This document shows positions 1-11,689 of a stretch of DNA of 64,000 bases, one piece after another. Under the pieces are notes generated by a model. It did no database searches. It saw only the letters and a program-made list of their open reading frames with translations, and was not told the DNA's origin. Both the position numbers and the translations under genes were made by a program. Source of the stretch: Tetracentron sinense (lineage: Eukaryota; Streptophyta; Magnoliopsida; Trochodendrales; Trochodendraceae); contig CM026565.1 in NCBI GenBank assembly GCA_015143295.1, forward strand, positions 10,972,041-11,036,040, written 5' to 3'. Every line of letters begins with the position of its first letter. The first letter of the stretch is position 1.

Positions 1-282
1 ATAGATCTTCTCCAACTCAAGGATCCATTTATCTGCCTCCATCGGATCCGCAGTTCCATTGAAGTTTGATGGATTCAATCTCTTGAATTCTTTTATCAGA
101 CTTGCCATCGGAGTATCCATTGACTGTTGGCTAGACGAATCAGACCTATTACCCATCTGCTTAGCACTCTCTTCCAGAAGCCTTGTCATTTCTCCCATGA
201 CCCGGTATACTTCATTCAGTCCTGCAGGGCCTCCTAGCGCCCTACCACCACCTCTACCTCATCCTCTCCTACCTCCAAACAT
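1..282 (-). pseudogene. gag N-terminus of the left-edge Tekay-like element (fossil)
   Basis: The minus-strand frame starts at an ATG at 282 with a Gly/Arg-rich leader (MFGGRRG) and continues to LNPSNFNGTADPMEADKWIL. That motif marks the start of the retrotransposon gag domain in plant chromoviruses (compare P-x-F-x-G-x-x-DP-x-x-A-x-x-W). The coding region runs off the window edge. It is a broken copy. Confidence 0.75.
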
Positions 283-423
283 AATCTTTATCACACAATA
301 AGGAAAATAATTAGTCCGGTATTACTATAATAATGGAAGGAAGAATAGCTATTTAGCTAAACACAACTCAAGGACCCTAAGAACTTTCTTGGATGTCACT
401 CTTGTTACACCAAAGTTTCTAAA

Positions 424-439
424 CCTGGCTCTGATACCA
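424..439 (-). other. Primer-binding site (initiator tRNA-Met type)
   Basis: On the minus strand this reads TGGTATCAGAGCCAGG, directly after the LTR end. TGGTATCAGAGC is the classic plant retroelement site complementary to the 3' end of initiator tRNA-Met. Confidence 0.9.
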
Positions 440-442
440 ATC

Positions 443-2707
443 TGTCACGCCCCGAAATCTATACACAATAATACTAATATTTGTCTAAATATCAAGGCGT
501 GAACCGGAAACAAAATTCAAATATTAATGGAAATTAAAATAATTTAATACTCCATTAAACAGATTTAAATAACCAGTATCACTAAAAGACTCAATAACAT
601 GAGTTCTCCCAAAAACTAAATCATCCAAATATTTCATATAGTTTACCTCACTACAGTTCTCTCACAGTCTAACAAAGAAGAAAACTTTAAGGTTGGTCTC
701 ACTTGCTCAAACGAGAGTAATTCCTATTCTTTTTAATCACCACCTGAAAAAGAAGAATCAACAAGGGTGAGCCCACAGCTCAATAAGAGAATACACTATA
801 ATTTAAATGCATTAACAATTCATATGATAAGATGACTAACAAATTATGCATATTATTCAATTAAGTCTTTACTTATGGTTCAATCCGATCAATAGGGGTC
901 TTACACAACTTACCCTATTGATCAAGGGAATCCTTGGGGTCTCACACAGCTTACCCTATCCCTTGGGTCTCACACAGTTCACCAATCTGAGAATCGAGTG
1001 TCTTACACAACTCAACTCAATCCTCTGTTTCTGGGTAGGTACTCTACACCACCTTGAAACAATCATTGGGTGGTACACAACATCACCTTATGATCAATTT
1101 AAGGAGGTTTTACACAATTTACTCCTTGAATAACCCTTAACCAAGGTTAAAACAATGTCTATTGAATCACCATTATTTTAAAAAATGAATACCAACTATT
1201 ATGAAAATATAGCAAAACATTAAATGACAGTTATAATAGTCAACATCATAATTCATAATTAAAATTTACAATTAATATCTAGGCAGATACAACATACCTT
1301 ATTTCAAAAGGGGTTTCAATTGTGTTTCTGCAACTGAAACTTTAGTTATAAATATCACATATTTATAACCCTACAAATTCTCAATTTCCCATGATAATGG
1401 GGTTCAGGGTTTCACAAACCCCCAAGGGCTTGGAAAAACACTTTTTTTTTATGCTAGTGAGTTTAGTAAAACCCTTATACTAGCATAAAAGAGTTCAGTT
1501 ACTAACCAATTGGTTAGTAACTAATTAGTTAAGTTTGTTAGGGGTATCTTTCAACCACCCAACATATTAACTAAAAAAATATAAGTCACATTACTAACAA
1601 ATTATTTAGTAACTAATTATTTAAATTTGTTAGATGTATCTTTCAACCATCTAACAAACTAACTAATTAGTTATAAAGGAATCTCAACGAAACAATATTC
1701 CCACACTCAAATAATATATACATTTAATTAAAATATCTTAGGAAAATTAATGTGAAAAATATCCATTTTTCCGGTTTTTGATTTTCAACTAAGATTTTGA
1801 CCCACAAAAATACTGATTTTGGGAAAACTTTCTTCACGAAAGTTGAAGATCTTTTCGAGCTCTTCGAAACGGTGTACTATTGGACCAAAATCAAACTCAA
1901 TGTCATAAAGTTCTGACCCAAATACCGAAACTGGATAAATCTCATTTAAATTAACTCAATTCCGAAAATCACTAATTTTAATCTCCTAGATCTCTTATAT
2001 TTTCTTCCCTAAAATATAATATATTATTATATCATTTATTAAAATCACCCATAACATATTTAATGAATCAAAATAATACCTGTATAAAATATTTATCCGA
2101 TCTAGCATATTTTCATACACAATTATTAACACAAGAAGAAAAACACATTAAAATTATTGTGTGATCACAACACACCCTACATCTAAATTATAGAAATATT
2201 CACTTGCCTTTAGATCTGATTCGAGAAGAAGGAAAGAGATTGATTGCTTATGAGAGATTTGCTGTTATCCCAGATGATCCAAAACTTCGACATCCAGTTC
2301 TCTACGAGCATTCACCGATCTCCAAACCCTAAGGCCGTTCTCCCTCTCCTCCAAAAGTACGTATCTCAGCTTCCTAAATCAAGTTTAGCAAAAATATCAC
2401 TATTAGGTTAAAAAATTTTATGTAAATTAAACTCTATTTAGAGAATTACTAATATACCCCCACTAAGGCCTGTTTGTTTATAACCTAGATTTAATTAACT
2501 TAACTTATGAAATTAAATCATTGAGTTAGCCCTACCCCGCCAAGGTTAGCCATATGATCAAACACAAAAATAAATTACTAAATTACCCTCAAGGTATCAT
2601 TTACCAATTTACCCCTACCCCTGGGCGTATTTAATTTAATTTAGGGTCACTACAATAATACCCCTAATACTTGTAATAAAGACATGAAAAAGATTCGGGT
2701 CTCTACA
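443..2707 (-). repeat. 5' LTR of the left-edge Tekay-like element
   Basis: The LTR is about 2.27 kb and is bounded by TGTAGAGACCC at 2707 and GCGTGACA at 443, next to the primer-binding site. Inside are short degenerate tandem units around 890-1130 (each with CTCACACAG or TTACACAA plus TTACCC) and a two-copy unit near 1500-1670 (AACTAATTAGTTAA-like, then GTTAG-GGTATCTTTCAACCA). Unlike the other gypsy LTRs in the window it has no CGATCG/GTCGAC palindrome array. The open frames inside, such as 846-1133, are chance frames. Confidence 0.8.
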
Positions 2708-3773
2708 GTAATAGTCCTCAAGACTTTGGAAAAGAATTGCTCAAAGAATACCTAGATAGACCCTAGGTGACCTAGTATAACTTGGACATCATTCATAGAC
2801 CCTAAAAATGACTAAAATATTGATTATTAAATTGCCTAAGGGACCTAGCATGATTCCCATCTTTTCGGTCTCATTACGATGAGTTTACTGAAAAATTTCA
2901 GTGAACTCGTCGACGAGTGCAATGGAATCATCGACGAGTGGATGATAGGAAATGAAGCAATTGGTTCTGTCTCCACTCGGCGATGACACAAGCCTAATTC
3001 TTTCCCACTCGTCGACGAGTGCCTGCAGGAAAAACCTATAATGGCTATTTTTCAACGGCTATTTCGCATCCAATGCCACTCCCAACGGCCATATTGATTG
3101 CCCAACTATAAATGGAGTAAATTTATGATGATTTAAACACCTTCTTACACTACTTCATTGATCATTCATCACTCATAAATTTTCAGCAATCAATAGTCTA
3201 TTTTTTCTCTGAATACTCAAAATCCTAATGCCTTTTTCTTTGAGCAATCAATCTTGAGAAAGTGTGAGCATTGTATTCAACTCCTATCTAGCTCAGACGT
3301 GGAGCTTTCAATTCGGATTGTAAATTCACAAATCTTTACTTTTATTGAAAGTCAAGAATCAGGGATTCTTGCACCCTGTTAAGAAGTGAGTCTTCTTGTA
3401 TCCAAGAGAGAGTCTCTCTTGAAGAGGTTACTCCTTAGCCTGTAAAAGGTTTGTTAAAGGTTCTTCCTGAGCCTAGAAAATGATTGTAAGGCTTGCTCTC
3501 TGCCGGAAAAGAGGAGTACGATTAGTGAATCGTGTGAAAATCCTTGAAGCGGGATAGGTTAAAGGCGGGGATGTAGGCAAGTTGTTGAGCCCCGATAACA
3601 TATCTGGTGTTTGGTATCTCTATCCTTCTCCTTCTTTTAAAATCTCTGAATTTAGTTGGTAGTTGTTGTGATAAGTTTTAAATTTTGCAAATAATACTTA
3701 GAATAATTTTTAAATTTTCCATAAACCCTATTCACCCCCCCCCCCCCCTCTAGGGTCCATTATCTGGGCATCA
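2708..3773 (+). repeat. Copia (Sirevirus-like) LTR, probably solo and left-truncated
   Basis: The segment ends in TTCACCC, a C-run, CTCTAGGGT and CTGGGCATCA, a layout I know from Sirevirus-type Copia LTR ends. It also has two CAACGGC blocks and a TATA-like CTATAAATGG near 3108. No primer-binding site follows the end at 3773, so this is not a 5' LTR. The left limit is set by the Tekay-like LTR at 2707, so the true start may be elsewhere. It carries palindromes at 2905-2918 and 3006-3021. The C-run (about 3734-3749) is prone to length error. Confidence 0.55.
2905..3021. repeat. CTCGTCGACGAG palindromes in the Copia LTR
   Basis: A perfect 14-bp palindrome ACTCGTCGACGAGT lies at 2905-2918 and a perfect 16-bp palindrome CACTCGTCGACGAGTG at 3006-3021, with a degenerate copy between them (ATCGACGAG, 2930-2938). 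They sit about 90-200 bp upstream of the TATA-like box of this LTR. Confidence 0.85.
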
Positions 3774-4332
3774 AACTATGCCAGTAGACTCATATTTTGT
3801 TCGTACACAATCAAAACATTTCCTTGGTAGCCAGTTTCGTCATGCTTTTCCATTCCAGTAAATCGGCTTGAGTGAGCCATATACAAACTACTAACTAACC
3901 ATGTTACAACACTTTAATATGTCATACAGGATACAGTTCATCAAAACATATACATAATTAGAGTGCGGAAGTTTAAAACAAGATAACAAATGCATATTAT
4001 CAAAAATCACACTTTAAATCATATTTTGAGTTCGTGCTTTAACAAAATGTATTTCGAACATTTTATAAGTCTTGTGAGTTCCTAATGCATCATATAATTC
4101 TTCTGAGTTCCTTATGCATCTTGTGAGATTCTTAGCTTATAAGAACCTTAAGAGATTCTTATGAGATCATTTTTTTCACTTATCTTGTACTTACTTTGAG
4201 ACAGATGCTAGTACCCGTACCTGGTCATAGTATACTAGCATCCTCTCTTGCTTTCATGGAAACATATGATAATGCCCATACATATTCATAGTACAATAAA
4301 ACATCCTTTCTTAATTATTGAAAACTGATATT
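3774..4332 (-). repeat. Base LTR, piece 5 (3'-most piece seen)
   Basis: Read on the minus strand this holds one copy of the minisatellite unit with the word CCAGGTACGGGTACTAG, then CATAAG/CACAAG-rich sequence and an ACTTCCGCACTC block like the one near the 3' end of the intact solo LTRs (for example 8835-8846). The same minisatellite unit continues at 9262-9376 beyond the Copia solo LTR. I therefore place both in one gypsy LTR that was split by that insertion. The LTR 3' terminus itself is not seen; the Copia LTR at 3773 abuts it. Confidence 0.6.
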
Positions 4333-6734
4333 GTTAGACATGATGCCCAGAAAAGTCATTTAGATTGTAAGATTCTTATTGATTAGATTAATTAAGACAT
4401 CTTCTTTATCTATTGTGAATTCATTGTGGGTAACTGACCACGATCATGAGATGATCTATACGATATGAGATATCGACAAAGGTCCCTAGGATATATTGTA
4501 GGAAAGCTATGTGATAGGTATTGGACTATCACAAGAAGATATAGCTTTCCAGTTCCTTATACCTTATAAAGTCACAGCTATGGGTGAAGCTGGGCACTTC
4601 ACTTATATGGTTGTCATAATGCTAAGATGTTCTCAATGGTTGAGATATAGTTTTATCTCAAACTATTGTAGTGGAGACTACACATCAGCATAAAGGTGCT
4701 TAAATGTACACTGACTGATTGTATGCAATGAGAGACATCTTGCATAAACATACTATCAGATAGTTGGTCTCTCTTTCACATTGAACAGTTTCGATGATCC
4801 TTAGATCTGATGAGTTCATTTATAACTAAGCAGTAATCTGATTATTTTGATTGCACCTAAGTACTCTCTAACTGAGGGACTACGATAAGGTGATAGTTGG
4901 TTAATCAGAAAGTTGTTCGAGTCATGATGAATTTCAAACAAGAAATCCATGCTCATTAAATTGAGAGATTATCCAAGTTCTGGGTAAGATAGTCGATTAA
5001 GCTTAAATCCTACGCAGGTGATTTTGAAATCAAATAAGTTTGAAATATATTAAAATATATTATACTTAACACAAGTTTTTCTCAAACTGTTTTACATGAG
5101 AAATGGAAACCCGGATGATGTACAATGGGCTATGAGTTAGATAATATATTAATCTCGAATGCCCATTAGGGATAATGTTATTTGAAGGATAAATCGAATT
5201 AAAAAGTTCATGTGGCAGGATCCTTTTTGGTTTATGTTCTTACACTGGAATTCAATTGCAACATGGATATCTCATGTCACTTGTAATTCTGATGTCATTC
5301 CTATTTAAGGGTCAATGGGATAACATTTGGTAAGCTAGGGTTAGAATGTCCTAGAGCAATCTGTGAAGATGCTCACATAAGAAATACAAGCTCAATTAAT
5401 AGATTAAATGTTAATTTATAATTTAAAGGATTAAAAGTTAATCTTTAATAAATGGATTAAATGTTAATCTATAGTTTAGATTAAATGTTAATCTAAATTA
5501 AAGGATAATGATAATGATTATTTAATTAACATAGTATAAGGGGAAATGAGTTTGCCCCATATCCTTAAAATCCAACAACAAGTGAACCTTATTGGTGGGC
5601 CCAAGCCCATGGGATTAATTCCCTAGGGTGGGTGCCCATTTAGAGATTCCTAATTAGCTAGGGAGTTTGTTGGTTAAATAATTATTATTTAATTAATCCT
5701 TTTCTTATGGGATTAGATTCCAATCTTGGAAATCAAGAAATAAAGGGATAAGATTTAGTTCTTATCAAAGACTTGGAGTGCAAGACTCCCCATGGCTCAC
5801 ATCCCCCTCTAGCTCACGGCCACCCCTTTTGGGGCTTTTTAATTTGATTAGAATCCCTAAATGTTAGGGAGTTTGTTAGTATCCCTAAAATCTAAGGAAT
5901 TAGTTACACCCCTTTAATTAAGAAATCCTTTTAAGAAAAGGAATCCTAAATTAGAAAGTTTGTTCTAACTAATGATAAGAGTTATCATTATTTAGAAACT
6001 CTTTAAGGGATAACTTCTAGTTGAATTGGGATTAAGATTTGATCCTAATCTATTTACACCCCAACACCCCAAACCGTGGTGCATGATTATTCATTATTTT
6101 TCTTCCCAAAAATGTGAGCTAGAGAGAGAGAGTTCTCTGTCCAATTTTCCTGAGGGCCTAGAGTTTCTCCAAGTTTGTTTTTGAAGGCTAGGGTTTTAAC
6201 CCTAAGGTTTTATGAGACAGATAGTGTAGAACCCTGGATCTTTATGACATTTATAAAATGCCCTAAGATGTATTTTCTTAAGTTTATGGGTGTTGGGATG
6301 AAGGTTTAAGAGTGCAAAATACTCTTAAGTGTTAATGAAGGTTATGCCTTAGCATTACCCTCAACTTTAAGGAGTTTTAGTTTTGTCACCACTCATCGAA
6401 ATCAAGCAATTCTTGAGTTCTTGGAAAGGTATTGGAACCCTCTTCAAGGTCCATGTTGATCACTTTTCCAGATTTTGAGTTGAGGTAAAGTCAAACATCC
6501 GATTTCCAAAACCGGGTTGGCTGCAAATTTGGACTGTCGCAACCTATTGCAGATCAGTCAGCTTTAAGGGCAAAATGGTCTAAGAATAAAAAAGAATTAG
6601 AATTTTTGCAAAACATAAAAGTTGTTTTCCTTTAAAAGATGAATCCAATGCAAGTTGAATCGTCAAAATCCAACGAGTGAGTCAAAAGTTATGGCCAAAG
6701 TACGAAAGTCGAAAAATCTAGAAATTTTTTATCC

Positions 6735-6905
6735 TAGGTACGATCGTTCGTAAATGACCCACTAACGATTGTAGCGACGCTACGAACGATCATAGAGTTG
6801 CTACAATCGATCATAAGGCCCCAGAAAATGCTGGAAACTCACGGGTAAAGCTTCAATTGATCATAGGAAGCTACAATCGATCATGAATCGCTACGAACGA
6901 TCGTA
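6735..6905. repeat. TACGATCG-type palindrome array
   Basis: About seven degenerate copies of CTACRAWCGATCRTAG occur here, for example CTACGAACGATCGTAG at the right end of the array. They lie just downstream of the conserved stem-loop box of the same LTR. Several copies show CG to CA/TG changes, as expected from cytosine methylation. Confidence 0.85.
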
Positions 6906-7833
6906 GATACGCGATTTTACTTTCTTTTATACGATTTTTTGGGATTTTTCACCCCTTGTACTATAATAGAGGATCATTAGAGGGTTTTTGACTTACCCTA
7001 AACCTAGAGAGACTAAGAGGATATGAAGGAGGATTGAAGAAGGAAGAGATCTAGATCAAGATTGATCATCCCAAATCAAGGAAGGGTTTCTTCCATTTTC
7101 AAGGAGGAGTTCTCCCTCAAGTTTGGAGCACCTCCTTCAAGGTTGGATCCTTACACACAAAGAGGGGTTTTCAAAGAAAAGTTTTCTCCAAGATCAAGCT
7201 TTGATCTTTAAGGTTAGTACACCCTTACTAACTAACTTAGTAGTAACATAGGTTTTCATCTGAAATGGGTTATGATTGATAATGAGTATCCTATTCTTAC
7301 CTCACTACCTTGATTCTTTGAATAATGTAAGAAAAACTAAGTAGGGATGGATGTTGTGTGATGTAAATGGTGGAAGGGCTTGGTACACATAATAAATACA
7401 CCCATGTGTTTGATGAATTGTGGGAATGAGAAAATATGAAATAAACAAATATAAAAAAGTATTGAATGCCACATGATTGAGAAAATGCATGAATGAATTT
7501 AAAGGCCTAAGATGAAGGAATATGAATAAAGGATTGAACAAATATTGCATGCAAGATGTTTGATATAATGTATGTGCAAAATGTGGAAAAAAGGCTATGA
7601 GATATGAACTAAGGGCTTTTCTCCAAATGATAGTGAAAATAATGTTATGCCTTATGAATTTTCCAATGCCTATCATGTGCCTAAAATTGTTCAAATGCCA
7701 AGTATTATTCTCAATCCTTCTTTGTCATCATTATGCCCACGAATCTCACCCACGAGCATGCATACATGCATGAACCGGGTTTTCAAGTATATGCATATAA
7801 GAAAACAACAAGAACAAGGATGTGATTCACGAA

Positions 7834-8060
7834 CAAGCAAGTTGATAAAGCCGGACATCGGGCCGGTCAAGGGTAGGGCATATCCCTAGGATATGTCATA
7901 ACTAGCTCACAAGTTAAACAAGCAAGTTGATAAAGTCGGACATCAGGCCGATCAAGGGTAGGGCATATCGCAAGATATGTCATACATGGCTCACAAGTTA
8001 AACAAGCATGAATATCAAGGGTAGGGCATATCCCTAGGATATGTCATACCTGGCTCACAA
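7834..8060. repeat. LTR minisatellite, ~85-bp unit
   Basis: Units contain CAAGCAAGTTGATAAAG, GGACATC-GG-CCG-TCAAGGG, AGGGCATATC and ATATGTCAT, then a GCTCACAAG tail. The first two starts are at 7834 and 7919 and a third, shortened copy follows near 8010. The unit is unrelated to the minisatellites in the other LTRs of the family. Confidence 0.8.
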
Positions 8061-9261
8061 GAAAACAAAACAAGGAGGTTGTGGTACCCTTTTCTATATA
8101 TATATTTCGCTGAAGGGAACTTACGTTCCCGGCTCAGAAGTCGCCTCAAGGGCACTAACCTCTGGCTCACAAGTATGCAAGCATGTCAAGTCAAGAACAA
8201 GCAAGATAAGTGATTCCAAGCAAGAACAAGACAAGCATGTGTGATTCTCACGAACAAGACCAAGACAAGAAACAAGTTTTTAAACACAACCAGCAAGTTT
8301 TGAAAGAAACACGAAAGACTATTTTCAAGAATAAAAACATGACTTTCAAGTATGAGATTTACCGGAGTTTTTGCATTCATTCAAGCATGTCAAGACTATT
8401 ACATCGCTTTACTTCAATGCTATGAATATCACATGTTGCTAGTAATACCTTGAATTGATGTTGTGTATTGTGATTATCATTGTTGTGCTTTGTTATTGCT
8501 ATTATTAGCTAGTGGCTTGTACTCGCTCAGTATTTCATGCTCAGCCGTACTTTTATGTCGGCAGGTACCGAGGAAGCCCTCAACCCTGAGCCTTGAGTTG
8601 AAGAAGAATATGTAGAGGAGAGAGAGCCACCTATCCTGATGCAGTCACAGGAGGATAGAGACCGAGATGTCTGGCCATATTTATACTACTGTTGAGCATA
8701 GTGGGCTCAATAGTTCTTTTTGTATTTTCATATTTTGATAAGTGGGCATGTCCACCTTTACCTTGATATGTTTTGTATATATATTCACTTGGAACACAGA
8801 ACACCTTATATAGAAAAGAAAAAGTTAGTTCACGCTTCCGCACTCATGATTTAGCTTACGCACTTTGATTATTGTCTTTATAGTACTATGTTACTTTGTT
8901 CATTACAGGATGGTTTGGCAGGTATGTATAGTCACACCTAAAGTATCCCTTAACTCCTAGGGGGTATTTCGGGGCGCGATAGATAGTCTACTCTAACAAT
9001 CTTTTTCTCTTTGTTTCTTCAATACCAAGTAGAAATTCAAAAGCTTCAAGGGGATAGCGAAGAACAAGGATTGATCTTTGAGTATTTCTTCGAGAAATCT
9101 CTACAAAGAGTTTTGACGGTTCAAGTTGTTTTATGCTTCACCGGTGAACATCATTCACCGAGGTAATTATCTAAACATGTAGTTAGTATTATTTGCTTTC
9201 TATGGTGTAAAGATCTTTGGGATCCAGTTTTCCGCATAAATTTTTATTTGGATTCCCTTCA

Positions 9262-9376
9262 GATACTAGTTCCCGTACCTGGTCATAGTACATTAGCATC
9301 CTTTCATATTCTTTATGTTACTTGGAGACAGATACTAGTACCCGTACCTGGTCATAGTATACCAGTATCCTCTCAT
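9262..9376 (-). repeat. Base LTR, piece 4 (minisatellite units)
   Basis: Two units lie here on the minus strand, each with TACTATGACCAGGTACGGG and a (G)TATCTGTCTCC-type end. The same unit occurs at 4190-4250 and, in the opposite orientation, at about 12895-13020. The abrupt switch to LINE sequence at about 9377 marks the proposed left inversion breakpoint. Confidence 0.7.
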
Positions 9377-9380
9377 ATAT

Positions 9381-9752
9381 GCTAGACTAGATCGTGTTCT
9401 TTTTAGCTCAGAATGGAATCTTAATTTTAACATCTCTAATGTCTCTCATCTCACCAGGCTAGCTTCTGACCACTCCCCTCTTCTTCTTAAATTTGGTAAA
9501 GATGAGGTTAGGCAACCTTCGTCTTTTAAATTTCAGAAAATGTGGATTCATTACCCTAATTTTCATAGAGTTGTTTCTGAGTCGTGGGATATTCCCTTAT
9601 ATGCTAATCCTCTTATGTCTTTCTTTTTAAAACTGAAAAGACTTAAGATCATTCTCAAAAGTTGGAATAAAATTTTTTTTGGGAATATTTTCCAAAAAAT
9701 CAAAGACTTGGAAATCCAAACCTTCCTAGGACGAGAAGGGCTGCTATTTTAA
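9381..9752 (+). pseudogene. L1 ORF2 fragment: endonuclease end and linker
   Basis: The frame reads RLDRVLFSSEW, then LASDHSPLLL, the last catalytic block of an APE-type LINE endonuclease (S-D-H with H as the general base). A helical linker to the reverse transcriptase follows (KFQKMWIHYPNF, WNKIFFGNIFQKIK). The expected RT fingers and palm are absent after about 9725; the sequence joins directly to ILNWVGIPSKIFPFTYLGVP, a block found downstream of the RT active site. This is an internal deletion of roughly one kilobase compared with intact plant L1s. Confidence 0.8.
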
Positions 9753-10960
9753 ATTGGGTTGGGATTCCTAGTAAAATTTTTCCTTTCACTTATCTTGGTG
9801 TCCCTCTATACAAGGGTCATTTAAAAAACTGCTACTTTAACCCCTTGGTTGATAAAATTCTTAATAAGATTGAGGGTTGGAAAGGTAAGTTTTTATCAAT
9901 GGGAGGTAGGCTTATTCTTATTAAACATGTCTTATCTTCTATTCCTACTCATCTTTTAGCAGGGATACATGTTCCAAAAGCTATTTTAGAACTCATTGAT
10001 AGATCTATGGCCAAATTCTTTTGGAATAATAGAATTGATGCTAAAAAGTGTCACTGGATTAATTGGAAAACTTGTTCTCTTCCTATTCTAGAAGATAGGT
10101 TGGGAATCAGGAAAATACATGAATTTTCTTGAGCTTTTAGAATGAAACAAGCTTGGAACCTTTATCAAAATGATAATCTTTGGTCTAGATTTTTTAAATC
10201 TAAATTCCAATTTAATCACATTTGGTATGCTTCTTCTTGTCCTAGATCTTCTAAAACTTGGAATCATATTAGCCGTCTATGTAAGGAGGTGGTCTGTAAC
10301 TCTAGTGCTTTAATTGGTAATGGTAATAAGATTAATTTTTGGCTTGACTGCTAGTTTGGGGAAGTCCCTCTTATAGCTAACACCTATATCATTCTTCATG
10401 TTTTTCCTCAAATTTCAGATATGCTTGATGAGAGTGGTCATTGGGATTTTAGACTTGTTTCTGAATATTTAACTGATTCTATTTTGGTTGATATTAGAGA
10501 AGCAGGCTTTTTTATTTCTCACTCTGATGATATTTTCATATGGAAGAACAGTTCCAAAGGTAAATTTTCAGTTAAATCAGCTTGGGATTCTCTTAGATAC
10601 TCTACTTCTCACAAAAATTGGACGATGTATGTTTGGAATGATATTGTTCCTAAGAAAATTCAAATTTTTGGTTGGAAGGTAATGTATGGAGTTGTCCCTA
10701 TTGATTTTAAAATCCAATCCATTGGTATTCCTTTAGTTAGTTGTTGCTCTTGTTGCTCTCAAGGTCATATTGAATCTTTATCTCATTTACTAGTCCAAAG
10801 TGATATTGCAGGAAAGATATGGAGGTATTTTGGCAATCTTTATAATGTTCAAGCTCTCCTCAGTGATTCCATTCAATGTGCTCTTATGAGATGGTTCAGG
10901 GCTTCTGATAGGCGACATAATATCGTTCTTTTTTTGTTACCACTTATCGTGATATGGTAG
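9750..10960 (+). pseudogene. L1 ORF2 fragment: RT thumb and zf-RVT region
   Basis: The fragment includes YLGVPLYKGHLK, then KIEGWKGKFLSMGGRLILIK (the W-x-x-K-x-LS-x-GGR motif of plant L1 reverse transcriptases), followed by WNNR...HWINW and KFSVKSAWDSLR...VPKKIQIFGWK (zf-RVT region). In-frame stops interrupt it near 10130, 10352 and 10958. Normal plant L1 ORF2 has this region uninterrupted. Sequence identity to a consensus cannot be judged here. Confidence 0.85.
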
Positions 10961-11159
10961 ATATGGAAAGAAAGATGTGCTCGTCAATTTCAAGATGTGC
11001 GCAAACCTGTGGAGGTGATTATTGCCAAAATTAGAAAATGGATGATTGAGATTGGCTCGCTTCCAAAAAAAGAAACAGAAATTAGACCTCTCTATTCTTA
11101 ATATTTTGATACCTTCTGATAAGAGAAGATCTACTTTTTCTCATGTTAAATGGCTTCGG

Positions 11160-11660
11160 CCCCCACAAGGTAGAATTAAACTAAATGTGGATGGTGCATC
11201 CAAAGGTAATCCCGGAAGTGGGAGGAGGTGGTATTCTTCGGAATCATTCAGGAGAAATGATTACTTGTTTTTATGCCTTTTACGAGCAATACTCTAGCTA
11301 TGTAGCTGAGACAAGGGCTTTATTGGATGGCCTCTCTCTTTGTCAAAGGCTTGGTTTTATAAATGTGGAAGTTGAATCGGATGCTAAAGCTCTTGTGCAA
11401 GCATGGGAGGGTTCTTTTAGTCATCCTTGGAAAGTGTGGTACTAGAATAAGAAGCTTTTTCAAGTGATGCATATTTGTTCTTCTTTCACTCACATTTTTA
11501 GGGAAGCAAATATGGTAGCTGATTTTTTAGATAACCATGGCTGCAATACTCATCTCACAGGTGAATTCTTTCCTACTCATGATATTCCTTCACGCCTCAA
11601 CACTCTTATTCTTCTTGATAAAGTAGGGATGGGAAATGTTAGAGTGGTTATAAATGATTG
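11160..11660 (+). pseudogene. L1 RNase H domain, frameshifted
   Basis: One frame gives LNVDGASKGNPGSG (first catalytic Asp). The next frame continues GGGGILRNHSGEMITCF, then VAETRALLDGL (catalytic Glu) and VEVESDAKALVQAW (third acidic residue); HIFREANMVADFL follows in the position of the last conserved block. A frameshift near 11225 and a stop near 11443 separate these pieces. RNase H of this kind is typical of plant L1 elements and lies at the C-terminal end of ORF2. Confidence 0.85.
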
Positions 11661-11689
11661 ATTCTTGTTTTTTCTTGGTTGATTTTTGG

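Larger units (their letters stand above)
1..2707 (-). mobile_element. Tekay/Del-like Ty3/gypsy element, 5' part only
   Basis: This is the 5' end of an LTR retrotransposon on the minus strand; the rest lies left of the window. Reading leftwards there is an LTR (2707 down to 443), a primer-binding site complementary to initiator tRNA-Met, and the start of gag. LTR ends are TGTAGAGACCC and GCGTGACA, as in chromovirus LTRs. The right flank begins GTAAT, so a matching 5-bp duplication is expected beyond the left edge. The element is broken as far as it can be seen. Confidence 0.8.
6225..8981 (+). mobile_element. Solo LTR of the Tekay-like family, inside the Copia LTR
   Basis: The LTR starts TGTAGAACCC and ends CTCCTAGGGGGTATTTCGG...GCGATA, with a perfect 5-bp duplication GATAG on each side (6220-6224 and 8982-8986). 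At 2757 bp it has the full LTR layout of this family: stem-loop box (6640-6705), palindrome array (6735-6905), a weak TATA region, a minisatellite (7834-8060), the conserved GCTCAGC hairpin region (about 8523-8550), CTTCCGCAC (8836) and the terminal block. The internal region has been lost, presumably by LTR-LTR recombination. Confidence 0.9.
4333..9261 (+). mobile_element. Copia (Angela/Tork-like) solo LTR, split by a gypsy solo LTR
   Basis: Outer limits are TGTTAGACATGATGCCC at 4333 and a TTCCGCAT...CCCTTCA end at 9261. Flanks are GATAT (4328-4332) and GATAC (9262-9266), four of five bases identical, as for a 5-bp target duplication. Without the gypsy insert the length is about 2.17 kb, fitting a long Copia LTR. 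No coding domain or primer site is seen inside. Both flanks belong to the base LTR minisatellite, so this unit inserted there. Family assignment rests on the end sequences only. Confidence 0.55.

Noticed and set aside
4511-4693. 60-residue open frame
   Set aside because: It lies within the Copia solo LTR, with no domain and no conservation seen.
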